From Lytechinus variegatus (taxonomy: Eukaryota; Echinodermata; Echinoidea; Temnopleuroida; Toxopneustidae), in the NCBI RefSeq assembly GCF_018143015.1, contig NC_054749.1, forward strand, positions 34,676,500 through 34,740,499: a stretch of 64,000 nt of DNA. Reading direction: 5' to 3'. Under the pieces are notes generated by a model. The model had not been told where the DNA came from, searched no databases, and saw only the letters and a program-made list of their open reading frames with translations. The first letter of the stretch is position 1. Each line of letters opens with the position of its first letter. Positions 1 to 12,037 of the stretch are shown here, piece after piece. Both the position numbers and the translations under genes were made by a program.

Positions 1-33
1 TAAACTGGCTCATTCTTTCTTTCATTTGCACAG

Positions 34-922
34 ATCCTTTGGACATTCTCCATCTATCTTGAATCAGTCGCCATTATGCCCCAGCTCTTCATGATTAGCA
101 AGACTGGAGAGGCAGAAACTATCACTAGCCACTATCTCTTCTGTCTAGGGGCATACAGGGCACTCTACATCGTCAACTGGATCTACCGCTTTTACTCAGA
201 GGGGTTCTTTGATCTCATTGCCATTGTCGCAGGCTGTGTACAGACGATACTCTACTGCGACTTCTTCTATTTGTACATTACAAAAGGTGAGATTCTTGCA
301 TGTTGTTTGAATATCCTACCAAAAATTGGAGATCTTCATATGAATCATTAAACATCCATATTATTTGGATGTTTATTTTAAAGATGACATTGAAATGTGA
401 GATCGACTGTACTTGTGGTGATTCACTCACACTAACGGCTCAAATGATATTTTAGAATTAGATTGGTCTTTTAGCTGTTTAAGAATTGCTAGAGCATTAA
501 GATTTCTTTTAGCCGTAATTGAGTTGCTCTAAATACATGATGGATGGTATTCAACTCTTTGTTTTTATTTTTGTAGTGACTACGTTAATGTTTTCGTTTG
601 GAAAAAACAATACATTCTTTGTGAATAAATATTATGTTGCCTAGCTGGAAGAAGTTTGTTGGCTCACATGTTCATGGTGTGAATATTTAGCACCCTTTTA
701 CACTCCCAATAGACATGGGAATGGATGAATGTGTATATCTTAATGCCCATATTGAAATATAGTTTATTTTACAACATATGTCTTTTGCAACATTTGCCAT
801 CAAAACAAAGGCAGACATGAAATGCAACAAGTTAATTTTTTTTATATTGTTCATTAACTACTTTCCTTCATTTTTTTTCTGCTACAGTTATCTATGGACA
901 GAAGCTCTCATTACCAGCATAA
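34..922 (+). CDS. KDELR: KDEL receptor (ERD2 family), last two exons; 5' part lies outside the window
   Basis: Exons 34-286 and 888-922 join in phase 1 to give the C-terminal 95 residues. The product is the seven-helix Golgi receptor that binds escaped H/KDEL-tailed ER proteins and returns them by COPI vesicles. Visible signatures are the run [20 protein letters not shown], the block [20 protein letters not shown], and the end [11 protein letters not shown] followed by QKLSLPA, which closely match animal KDEL receptors. The acceptor (cag before 34), donor (gtgag at 287) and acceptor (ctacag before 888) are canonical. An earlier in-frame stop after 286 is intronic. Vertebrates have three paralogues and the visible part does not say which one this is. 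Only the earlier transmembrane part is missing, because the window starts in an intron. Confidence 0.95.
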
Positions 923-3030
923 GGGAGACACTCTCTTTCACCTGTACATGCAGATGACTATGTCTTAGTGATGTATAAAATTTCTTCTGTCTCACATAGA
1001 GCAGACATTCGCTTTCCAACTGGAATGTATTTGAATGTACTTGCCATATCACATGAATGTGAGCTGACTTGCAAGAGAGGGACATATGATAAAACAAAAA
1101 ATGTTAGATCAATTGCAGATGTATTTAGATATTTAATAGAATCTGTCCCACGTTGTAAATTCAAGGTGAGTTGGGAGTTGCCCTTGGACATGCGTGAAAG
1201 TAATGGTAGCTGAAACACTTGCGCCCTTGTTGAGTTATCTTTATGTGATCACTTCAGTTAAAAATACATACTTGTATTTTTTTTAGAATGTAGGGTTTGT
1301 AGTTTCATTGAAATTATTTAAAACTTAAAATGATAAATCATGATCATAGTTTGAATGAATTCTACATTCTTAAATAACGGAAAATCCGACAAGCATGTAC
1401 TGAAATGTTGGCAGAAAATATCAGATCATTTACCTGTTGAGGTTGATGTAAAATTGGACAGAGAAGAAGACAATTTTGAAGTTTTGAAATTATTTTTTTT
1501 AATAATTTGGTATTGATTTCATCCCTTCAATCTGTTTTGCTGCTGCATTTTCTTCTATAACTTCATGAGTACCAATGGTGTGTTGGATTACATTTCAATG
1601 TATAGATGCGCAATATCACTAAACATCGATATACCAGTATTTGCATTTTTGCACCCTACTACCGATTGCACCTGACGCCAAAGATAATTGAGGTAGGGTT
1701 TTTTGAAAAATGCGTATTTTACCGAAATCATATCATGTTCATTGGATTAAAAATTAGTGTCAGTTATGTGCTAGTTTTCCTCTTAATTCAGTAAATTGTA
1801 TATTTTCTATCCATATTATATGACTGTACACAGTAATTATTGTTTCCTCCCATCCCTGTTTTAAGTTGTCTTCCCTTTCTCGCAAGATTTGCCACTTTCA
1901 TGTGATACTCTTGGTAAATTAAAAATCATACTTGTATTTGTGTCTATCACTTCATTTATGTATTTTTTTGTTCCTGTTCATACTCGACTTTAGATTTTTG
2001 TGGTGTTTTACAAAATTTACATATAATTTTTACACTATATAGCAGCATGGATTTGATTTTAAATCTTGTGAAAAGCACACAAATATTGTGCACGTCAAGT
2101 GGATCAGACTTCTGCATTATTTTAGAACTCGGTGAAATACGAATGTGATAGATCATCATCACATATTTTTTTTTAGTTTCTCATATTTTCTCCCTTCTTT
2201 GATAATGTAGATAGATAGTAGATTATTAATTGATGTATTAAAAACGCAGTGCTTGTGTTAAAGATAGACAATTATCTCAATGCCATTTACTTACTGTATG
2301 AGTATACTTTACACTTGATATGATGTGATTTGATTCCTGACTATTGTGTCATGCACAGTATTGGCAGTTGGGTACAGAAAGCATAATAAAGAGAGGAGCT
2401 GAAGGCCTAGCTGGGCTATGTCATATTCATTATGGTGTAATACATGCGATGTCATGAACTTTGTAAATATGAAGAGAAAATGTTGACTTATCAAGTTTTT
2501 GATACACAGTTGCTTTAGTGACTGTATTAGGTATTGGGGTTGTATTCAAACCAACTTCCCAAAGGTCGAGAACACTTTTTTTACTACACTTTCTCAGTTT
2601 TAATTCTTTTCGCCTTTGATTTATTTTACTCTATGTCATTTCATGGAATGGGATATGTTCTATATAGTTATGAAATCTCTTATTTATGCCACAGGAAAAA
2701 AAGGATATTAAATGGAATCATTGCAAACACATGAATTGTTAGACTCGGTCACAAATCTAATAAAAAATATTAAGACATGAATTATAATTGAATAACTTTT
2801 AGAGGCTTGCTACTGGAGAAAGTTGATATACTTTCTTCAATTTTGATGTCAGATACAATCGTCATTCAATGTCACTTTATTTTGATTATTTTTTTAAATA
2901 TGTCAATTAATCAATGTATGCATTTTGTGGTAGGTAAATTTTACATTGGCATGTACATTTGAATGCTTTCAAGTTGTAACCCAATATGTACATGCACCTG
3001 TATTTTTTCCTAAATAAAACATTCTTGTGC
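923..3030 (+). other. Probable 3' UTR of the KDEL receptor gene
   Basis: AT-rich sequence with no supported coding region follows the receptor stop. An AATAAA at 3013-3018 is a plausible polyadenylation signal. The UTR length is inferred from that signal only; an earlier signal could be used. Confidence 0.4.
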
Positions 3031-5487
3031 ATCCATTATATTTCAATTGATGTTTAAGTTTTATTATTACTAATTTAGAAAACTAGATATAGAAGAAATA
3101 TATGTTTATGTTTTTCTGCTGTTGTACATACAAACTCCTTTACTCTCAGCTGTCAAGTGAACTCATTTTAATGTAAATAGATTTTCATGTGTTCCTAAAA
3201 CAGGGGTGTCAGTTATAGGTTACAGTCTTAATTCTTATCTCCGACATTTATTTATAGCAATTATTTTTAATCTTTGGTGCAAACTTAATCTTGATCGATG
3301 ATTTATGGTCAACAATTAATACAAATAATTGCGACGCCAAACTGTAATACTCGCCCCTCACATGATTTTCAGCTTTTAGATGTTTTTTCCAACAGTTAAT
3401 TATGAAGCAGCCCGTTCATTGACTGCGATCCTCTTCCAAAATATGCATAATTTCTTTTGTCTTTGTCTTATTTCTTTGTGATATCTGATTTTTTTCTCTT
3501 AATTAAGATATTTCTATTTATTCAAGTGACCATTTTCACTATTTTAGTTGCCCACAATGTGTGAATTTATAAGAATACAATGTCAAATAATATTTCTATA
3601 GACCCTTCTGATGAAAAGTGATTGATGTTATAATGAGTGAAGCATTTACATTTTTTTCCCTTTCTCTTACTGTAATTATTTGAAATAAAAGTTGGGAATA
3701 TTGTTTTTTTTTTTCTAGCAGAGTGAACAGAGAAATGACAAGCAAGTATGCATGATTAAATGATTCAGTTTGTAATGTGCATTTCAAACAGTAACACGAA
3801 TGTTCAAGAATTTGTTTTGCGTTTTTTGTTTATCACTAGTGCCTTTTGAGAAGTCATATAGTGAGTGTCCTGACAGCATCTTATTTTGTCCAAGTCTAGC
3901 AAGCCTAAAGGCTTTAAGAACATGGTTTATTTTCTGAAAGAATATACCTCTGGAATATTCACGAGGACAAATTGTAAGGATATAAACAAATTGCAACACG
4001 GCAAACAATTGGTCTGCATGGCACAGTGGTATATAATTGATGACCCTGAGAAAAAAGTGGGTTCGGATCCCATTATGGACCTACATCTGTCTGTGATGTT
4101 AAGTCATACAGGTAAAATCCATTTCAAAGTCTTCAAAACAGTTTCTGGGCTTGCTTGGTTATGGAAAAAAGAAATCAGATGTATCCTGTCAGAGTATTGC
4201 AATGGAAGCTTTGAACAATAACCACCTCATTTAGTTATTTATTCTTTTGTAAGAATGATTTAAATTGCAAACATGCATGATATGATCTCTCACAAGTCAA
4301 AATATTGCCTCGGTCAGATCTTATCAAATGTTGAGTTTTCCCTTCCGATATTTACACTCATTTCCCCAATTCTCCTGGGTTTACTAGCTTCAACTATTTC
4401 AGTGGTGCTTAGACATCAAATCTATTAGTTGATTGGCATTCACGTTGACATCACAAGTCTCAACTTTAATATGCTACATGTATTTGTGAGTTCAGCGAAG
4501 CGGTAGCACGAATGACTTTTATACACGTTCATTGTTTGCAAACTGTTCATCTGCAAATTCGAGTCATTAAAAGCTGAATGGATGCACAGAACATTATTAG
4601 AGAAATTTGCATTTTTTTGTTGCTGTGTTATTGTTATGACCTCTTTTTCAAATAGTGTGCAAGCATTATGGGGGGGGGGGATATTACAATAATCTTTATA
4701 TGATTAAAATGAAAAAAAAGGTGTAGTCTTGTAATATAGGCTCACTGGAAAAATTAGGCACTAATTATTCAATAATACATTTTGCAATAATTGTGTCAAC
4801 AAGTAGCAAACCAGGTACTTACCTCTTCAAACATTTTAGTTTCTCTACACAGGTAGAATTATAAATATTCCAATTTATTCTCTGTGTTATTGGATATCGC
4901 AAAAGGTTCATTTCAAGACTTGTTTTTTGTAACATGCCAATGAGAGTTAACACACAGTGTTTGTCAAAAGGTATTTTTGCAATCGTCTTCATGTGACATC
5001 AAATTTTACATCAACGCAATGAATACCTCCTGATTGTACAAGCATAAGCATATACTGCAAAAAATGATATCAACTTATGTGGGAGAAGATGTGTGTCTTC
5101 ATGATGATTTTGTTTATTGGCAGCGTATGAGCTGGTTTGATTATGTCGTTTTGTAGAAAAATTCATTTGTACTAAGTTTTATATTAATATGCAATACGTA
5201 CAAATTCTCTAGATTCATTCAATTCATTTATTTTCTCTTTCAATCTTTTTACATTTACAATGATAGTTCAATATACATATTTACGAAATATAACATTTAA
5301 ACCATTTTTTTATAATACAATAATACCATGAAATCGAAAGGCAAGGAGACCAACTAAAAAGCAGAGCTTGTAGGGTGAAGACCCCCTTTTATTGGTACTT
5401 TTTATGAATAAAAAAACAAGATGAAATACAGAAATGAACAATGATATATATATATCTTGAAGTTTCACGTATTGGCTTCTCTAATAC
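3031..5487. other. Intergenic, nothing recognised
   Basis: AT-rich sequence. A 111-codon frame at 3886-4221 has no recognisable family, and its composition does not stand out from the flanks. A G run lies near 4671-4680. Confidence 0.4.
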
Positions 5488-5739
5488 TATAGTAACAAAA
5501 TATGCTGGAGATAAATGGTAATGCTTTCAAAGCCAATATAGTTTTATTTCCTCGAATTTTCGACGGACCTCCGTCTTCTTCAGGAGTATATACAATGTGT
5601 GGTATCAATCAGAGAGGCTCTCTGATTGATACCACACATTGTATATACTCCTGAAGAAGACGGAGGTCCGTCGAAAATTCGAGGAAATAAAACTATATTG
5701 GCTTTGAAAGCATTACCATTTATCTCCAGCATATTTTGT

Positions 5740-5746
<7 letters not shown>
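5488..5746. repeat. Perfect palindrome, two 129-nt arms with a 1-nt centre; Penelope-like tail motif
   Basis: The sequence 5488-5616 is the exact reverse complement of 5618-5746, centred on G5617. Each arm carries CCTGAAGAAGACGGAGG followed by a TCGAAA-type motif and an AATAAAAC stretch. This arrangement (GAAGAAG, then TCGAAA, then AATAAA) is usual in the terminal repeats of Penelope-like elements. An alternating TA tract follows directly. It may be a recent inverted terminal pair of such an element, or an assembly artefact. Confidence 0.75.

Positions 5747-5784
<38 letters not shown>
5741..5784. repeat. (TA)n microsatellite
   Basis: A run of about 20 TA units directly abuts the right arm of the 5488-5746 palindrome. 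Confidence 0.9.
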
Positions 5785-5786
<2 letters not shown>

Positions 5787-7906
5787 GAATACAAAACATA
5801 AAAATAACATTAAATAGATAATGAAAATAAATGATTCAGTATACACTATATATATACAAAAATCATAAAACGATTAATCAGAAAAATTGATAAACAGATT
5901 TACATATTAAGTTCTGAATTACATTACTTTGGGAAAAAACGATAATCTAATATGAATTCAGAAGATATTTTTTAAATTTTCCTTTGAAATTTTGTATTGA
6001 ATTACATTGTATAATATCCCTTGAACCTCTTGAACATTTTATTTGTTTCAACTTTTAAGATTCGTCGTAAATTAACAAATTGAATGGCCATCTCAAGTGA
6101 AAAAGAGATCAGTTGATTTCCCCCCTTTTCGTCATGTAGGCCTATCCCTTCTCTTTAATGCACGCGTTCGATATAAAGTTGAATATACTTTTGGAATAAT
6201 TGTATGCATTTAACTAAAATATTACTAGTTGAACTTTGATCTTTATTTCATTCATCATTATCGCGGCATTCTTTCATTGGTTTTCTGGAGTAAACTTGGC
6301 GTTCATCCGTTGGTTCAAAATTTCAAAGAGCAAACAAGAATATAGCTATTATATGTTAGTTGCTACCTTGTATCAAGCAAATATACTGACAAAGCTTGTG
6401 TTTACCTTTATTGGCTTGTCTTCAAGACTCCTCTTCATCTCTAAATTGAATTGAAAAACGGTCACAATTCATTTATTCACTTATTTAGATGCCGGAATTG
6501 CATCTAAATATGTGCTTAGACGAGAGGGGTAATTTTGATTTAATAGTGGAATTGCGTCAGTTTCGGATCGGTGGTAGTCTTCTGGGCAAACCCTTCGCTC
6601 GAGTTACGGGTCTGCAACGTGCAGCCTACCTCTCGTTAACGTCAAGTTTTGTACGTGCTAGTCTTTGCGTGGAGACACAATTGTTGATCAAAGTTTCAAT
6701 CAGGGTCTGCGGGGTCTGTGCCTGCAGACTAGATCGGGGCGCCCCTTACCCTGTAGGATGCTTAATTAAATCTTAGGGGAGAAAAGTTATTAGAATATTT
6801 GTAATAGTAATAATGAAAAAAAATGTTCCCTCCCGGACTGCATGCCCCACACAAAAGAGGGTTGTGCCGTGACGACCTGTTTTGGCTGGTGGAGGGAGGA
6901 AGAGATATAGGGTGCATGGTATCGATCAATCCTGAACCCAGCTGGGTTTTCTAACTCAAAATTTATCGGTAAATGTATCTTCACAATATCACGACCGAGT
7001 TAAAGGGATCGAGTTTACCATTAAATATCTGCAATTATCGATTATACTACAAATTTTCACCATCTGTTGCCCTATTAATCGTTATCATGTTAACAAGTCG
7101 AAATTAACATTCATAATCATAGATCCTATCATGAGCGATGTAATATCAACACTGCATGCAGCTAAAGTAATTTGCTTTCAGTTAATAAGTTTGGGATAAA
7201 ATACATTTTATTTGAATAAACAATGTTTGATTACCTCTTATTGTTGGTATAATACTACCACACCGACTGGTTCCCTAAATCTTTGTTTGCGCCTCAGAAA
7301 TGGATAACAGCTCGGATCAAAGTTCACTCCTTCTTTTATGACATTACTCAAGCTACCTCAATTGACCTTTATGATCTCAAAGGTCATTCTCGTGTGTACA
7401 GACCTGCAGGGATTTCTAACAAGCTTGTAATATACTTTAACCGTGTTCTTCAAATAAGACTTAGTTCCGATCAGTGGTACATTGAAGTTGTACAAGAAGG
7501 CGAGCAGTGCTAAACCACGGTGCTGTAATTGATCCCGCAGCATTGGTAAGTAATTATCATTGACTTCTGAATGATATGTTTTGAACTAGTATAATTATGT
7601 AATACTTTTGTATATATAATCATGAGTATATCACATTGTACAGTTGTACGATGGGATATAAAGCCGGGGATATAAGTGATATCTACATTCTGCCTAATTA
7701 ACAATAATGTATATGATTATGTTACGAGCAAATCGGCTTTATATGTCGAGATATCAAGTCGATTGGTTAAAACCATGGTATTTCATTATTTGTGAACATA
7801 TAAATACGAGTATTGTATATATTGCATTGTGATGGTTAGGAGGCGTGTCTCTTGATTTGTCAACCACGTGTTGGTGTACAAGGTCATGCAGCTAGTATAT
7901 GTCACG
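5785..7906. other. Intergenic, nothing recognised
   Basis: No gene supported. Open frames of 60-95 codons (for example 6489-6776 and 7283-7513) show no family signature and no splice context. Confidence 0.4.
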
Positions 7907-8459
7907 CCCGGGGGGGCCACTTACATTGGCGAGTGGATACCATGCGCGACCAAAAAAACACGTAAAAAGGATGTCTTTTTCACGATAGGGCACGTTACGT
8001 ACGTAACGTGATAAGGGTGTCAAAAAAACAAAAATAATGAAAAAAGGGTATCTATTTCGCTAGGAAAATTACGTGTTTAGGGTCGAATATGCGGGGATGA
8101 TAAAACAAAATTAAAATGTTTTATAAAGGATGTCCTTTTTGCCCCAAAACTTCGTGTTTAGAGTCCGATTTGCGCGAGGTGTAGAAGGTGGGGTCGTACT
8201 AAACCAAATAAGGTAAAGCCGCGACGACCGAAGGACCCGTAACAATAAAACATTCCTGTACTTGTTTAGGGGTTCATTTCAGGGAATATTTGCCAAGAGT
8301 ATCGTTTTGTTTCCCATACTTGTTAAGGGTAGGGTTTCACACGCCAATACTTGTTAAGGGGTGCATTTTCAGAAAATGGAAATTACGTGTTTAGGGTGCT
8401 TTTCGAGACCCCATGGTCGCGCATGGTATCCACTCGTGAATGGAAGTGGCCCCCCCGGG
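7907..8459. mobile_element. MITE with GC-rich terminal inverted repeats
   Basis: The left end CCCGGGGGGGCCACTT, followed by GAGTGGATACCATGCGCGAC, is repeated inverted at the right end (GTCGCGCATGGTATCCACTC through GGCCCCCCCGGG). The inside has no coding frame but several near-repeats of TTACGTGTTTAGGGT and TACTTGTTAAGGG. It is a non-autonomous DNA transposon of unknown superfamily. I could not fix a target duplication (GTCAC left, CTCAC right is the nearest). Confidence 0.8.
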
Positions 8460-8620
8460 ATCTCACGAGGGCTCTGACTGCTATGTTGCTATATAATTAT
8501 GCATGGGCCTACTCATGAGGCCCGTCCGAGCTAAAGCGGTAAATGTCCTGCGGCGAATCCAGCGTTGTCAAATGGAGGAGGGGGGGGGGCGCCATCCGTG
8601 CACAATGAAAAGCTGATTTT

Positions 8621-8683
8621 ATCAACAAACAATATAATAATAAGTATTTACTTTTAAAAGAAGATGCGAACGCGAAGCGCGCG
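8621..8683. repeat. 63-bp exact duplicate, copy 1
   Basis: It begins ATCAACAAACAATATAATAA and ends in GCGAACGCGAAGCGCGCG. It is identical to 9880-9942. Confidence 0.85.
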
Positions 8684-9740
8684 CATATCGAAAACTTGCA
8701 TACAGTGTACCGGACATGTAAAAACATAGCAGACGACGTTTGCAGACCTCGCGATCATCGTATGACTAGTGGTGCAGAATGTTCCATTGCGGCTTTATGG
8801 GGGAAATAGCATTACAGAGGGATAAAAGGTCTTCACAAATAATGTTTCAGCGTTGATTTGCAATATCTTATGTCGATTTCATAAATTATCCTTACATTTA
8901 ACATCATTTAAAGTGAAATGAATAGGCAAACTTAAATTTCAGACTTACCAATGCAGCGATAAGCTAGGATGCACCCCTCGTATACATAATGGACCCGTCA
9001 CAACATTCAGAGACATATCCAATTCAGAGAATAAAATTGATTTTTGTTGGCAAAAATAATGGTATCTGATATATTTATATCCATAGTTCGGACTGACAAG
9101 GTATATATATTTATATATTCCAAATAAAATGTTCAGCACTGCAATGGAAAGAGCTAGAAAACCGCTGTGACTCGAACAACACACCGACGTACACAAAAGC
9201 TCTGTCCAGCCCTATGTGTTGAATGCACGTCGAGTGTAGGTTTGCTCACTCTTCGGACATCAGTATCACAAAGAAAATCTCCTCTGATTTGATGATAAAA
9301 GTGCACTATTTCCTTAGTAACCAATCTCCATGGTTCTTTCATGAGTATTTTCCTTACAATGTGCCCTTTATCATAATCTGGGCGGAAATTCTTGATACCA
9401 TCACCCAACGATGTGACGACGGATGTAATCCACCCGGGTACTATAAAAATGTCCCAATAACCCATTATCCCAATACATATTCCTGACTATGGATGGTTTT
9501 TAGTGATTTTAATGTAATAAAGTGCCATATTTCCCACCAATTGAATGTAAAAAAAATTATGGTCATCTGATAGAAGTTATTAACATTCATTTCAGGGGGG
9601 GGGGCGGAAATTCTAACTGAATCAACGCTTGTCCTTGATACACATTTGTTTGTGAAAAAGGGGTATGATGCAAGGGAATTCTGCGTGTTATAAGGGTGCG
9701 CGCGTGCAGCGAGGACCTTCTGTCCGCTAGTTTTCCATAT

Positions 9741-10085
9741 GGCTGAAATATTTTGAATACTGACTTGCAAAAGGGACATTCTATGCATTATTTGAATTCA
9801 CGAAGAGGATAAAAATCTAAGAAAATAATTCGATTTCGAAGCGCGAGTATATGTTAAAAATGACATGTAATTATAGTACATCAACAAACAATATAATAAT
9901 AAGTATTTACTTTTAAAAGAAGATGCGAACGCGAAGCGCGCGGGCTGAAATATTTTGAATACTGACTTGCAAAAAGGACATTCTATGTATTATTTGAATT
10001 CACGAAGAGGATAAAAATCTCCTAAGCATATAATTCGATTGCGAAGCGCTAGTATATGTTAAAAATGACATGCAATTATAGTACA
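9741..10085. repeat. Tandem duplication, about 202-bp period, with the 63-bp repeat at the junction
   Basis: The unit starting GGCTGAAATATTTTGAATAC at 9741 recurs at 9943 with few changes. The second copy of the 63-bp repeat (9880-9942) lies between the two units. A GAAGCGCG-type motif recurs through the region. Confidence 0.8.
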
Positions 10086-10587
10086 GGAATATGTCCAGTA
10101 TAATACACACATAATCTCATTAAATAAAATAATGCGATCGAGTTCGAAACGCGCGCGAGCTAATTTTGTTAATTAATTGAATTGATAATGAATTTTCAGC
10201 TCGCATGCATTCTAATACTAACAGTTCTGGAAAAAAACTTTTTTATTGACTGCTGCATGCAGCTCTAGCTTTCTCCCCCTCTCTTTCTCACTCCCCTCCA
10301 TCTCTCCATTTCTTTCTTTCTTTTCTTCACCTCTTTTTTTTTCTTTCCATATACCAGCTCTTCTGTTCATATCTTTCTCTGCATCTCTCTTTGAATAATA
10401 TTTATCAATTATCCCTCCTCGATCATAACAATTAATTAAGCCTATATGTTGTGAAACAACAGCTTACTCTTCGCCAAATAAATAAGCCGTGATTGTCGCA
10501 CGGGTCTCGGGATATAATTTGGTACATTAAAAGAGACATTTTCAATTTCAAACTTTTTTACTGTATTATACAGCCTTAACATTTACA

Positions 10588-12006
10588 ATGATGATGAGCT
10601 TCTCGATTCCATCTTTACTTTCGACCGTGGTCGTCATCCTGTTGGCTGTTGACTTCGTTCACGGTGAGATGAAACCAACCAAATTTGCTAAAGGTAAGAA
10701 ACCGGTAACGAAAGTTAATGAATCTTAAATGTACGATAGTATCAGCTCTACCACAACTTACAGTTTTAGGGAACAAGTCAAGTCTTGCATGTGGATACAA
10801 TTAAATTACATGTAGTTAGTATTAGGTCTGGGAACGAGTTAATTGAGAGAGAGAGTTATAAAGTTGAAGGAACAAGTATATCATGAAATGTTATTCAGAC
10901 GAGATTATTGGCAAATTGTGGAAATGAGGTAAACATAGGAGCGAGCTGCAGTTATAATTTGCGGCTCGATATCTTTTCTTTTGATATTACCCAGATTCAA
11001 ATATAGAGATCTATTTTGTTTTTACTTACAGAGGTTGTTTGTGAAGGCTGTCATGCTGTAATAGCAGGTAAGAAAGTTTTATTGAAATAGGGAGGATGAT
11101 ATTAAGTTTATTTTAATAGGCTTATGATATAGTAGGCCTATATGTCTTTGCAAATACACTGAATGCCGAGTAAGATATGTTTTTATGATTCATAATTGTT
11201 ACCGTGGTGTGTTTATGAAAAAACAACTTTAAGAATGAATGAAAATATTAATAATCAACGGCAACATCAGCATGAATAATAATGAAAATATATAAATGAA
11301 AAAAACTATCTACGGTACACAATATTCAACTGAAATCAATTATATCATGATTCACCTATTCATGTTGCTTCTTCATAATTTTGATGTTTGATGCTTATTT
11401 AGCTTGAATTTTGTTTCCGTAATTTTATATTTTGATGTTTGCACTGAAGCAATGATAGGTACGATTTATTTAGTATGGATTGTTATACTTATGATAACTG
11501 TTTTTATTATGAGTAAAACGTTTTCCTTGTATGAATCATTGTCAAGGAAGGTAATTTTCATTACTGTTTGTTTATGAAAATACTTATTATTCTAACTTGT
11601 GTAATATATGATAATTACAAAATTTTTACTCTCTAAAAGAAAAAAAAAACATAGAATATCCAACTATACATTAAAAGCTATTTCATCTTTCCATTGTTGT
11701 TTGAATGAATAAAGAGACGAACAAGATCCTTGGGAAGGGGAAAAGAACAGAAAAGACAGTGACAAATTCAATGCGAGGGATCTGTGAGGCACAGAGGTTA
11801 AATCAATACGAGTTCAGTCCACCTACTATGAAGAAAGTTTGTGATTATTGGACAGGTAAGATGCGGAGCCGAGAGATAGAACGAGATGGGGGGGGGGAGG
11901 GGACTAGTAGGGCTAGGATCGGATCAGGGGGTAACTAAGAGGGAGGGAGGAAGGAGAGGATTGATGATGAGGGAAAGGATGATGATGATGTTGATGATGA
12001 TGGTGG

Positions 12007-12037
<31 letters not shown>

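Noticed and set aside
3886-4221. 111-codon open frame downstream of the KDEL receptor
   Set aside because: No recognisable family, no splice or start support, and AT-rich composition like the flanks.
6489-6776. 95-codon open frame in the intergenic region
   Set aside because: Higher GC than neighbours but no family signature, start context or exon partner.
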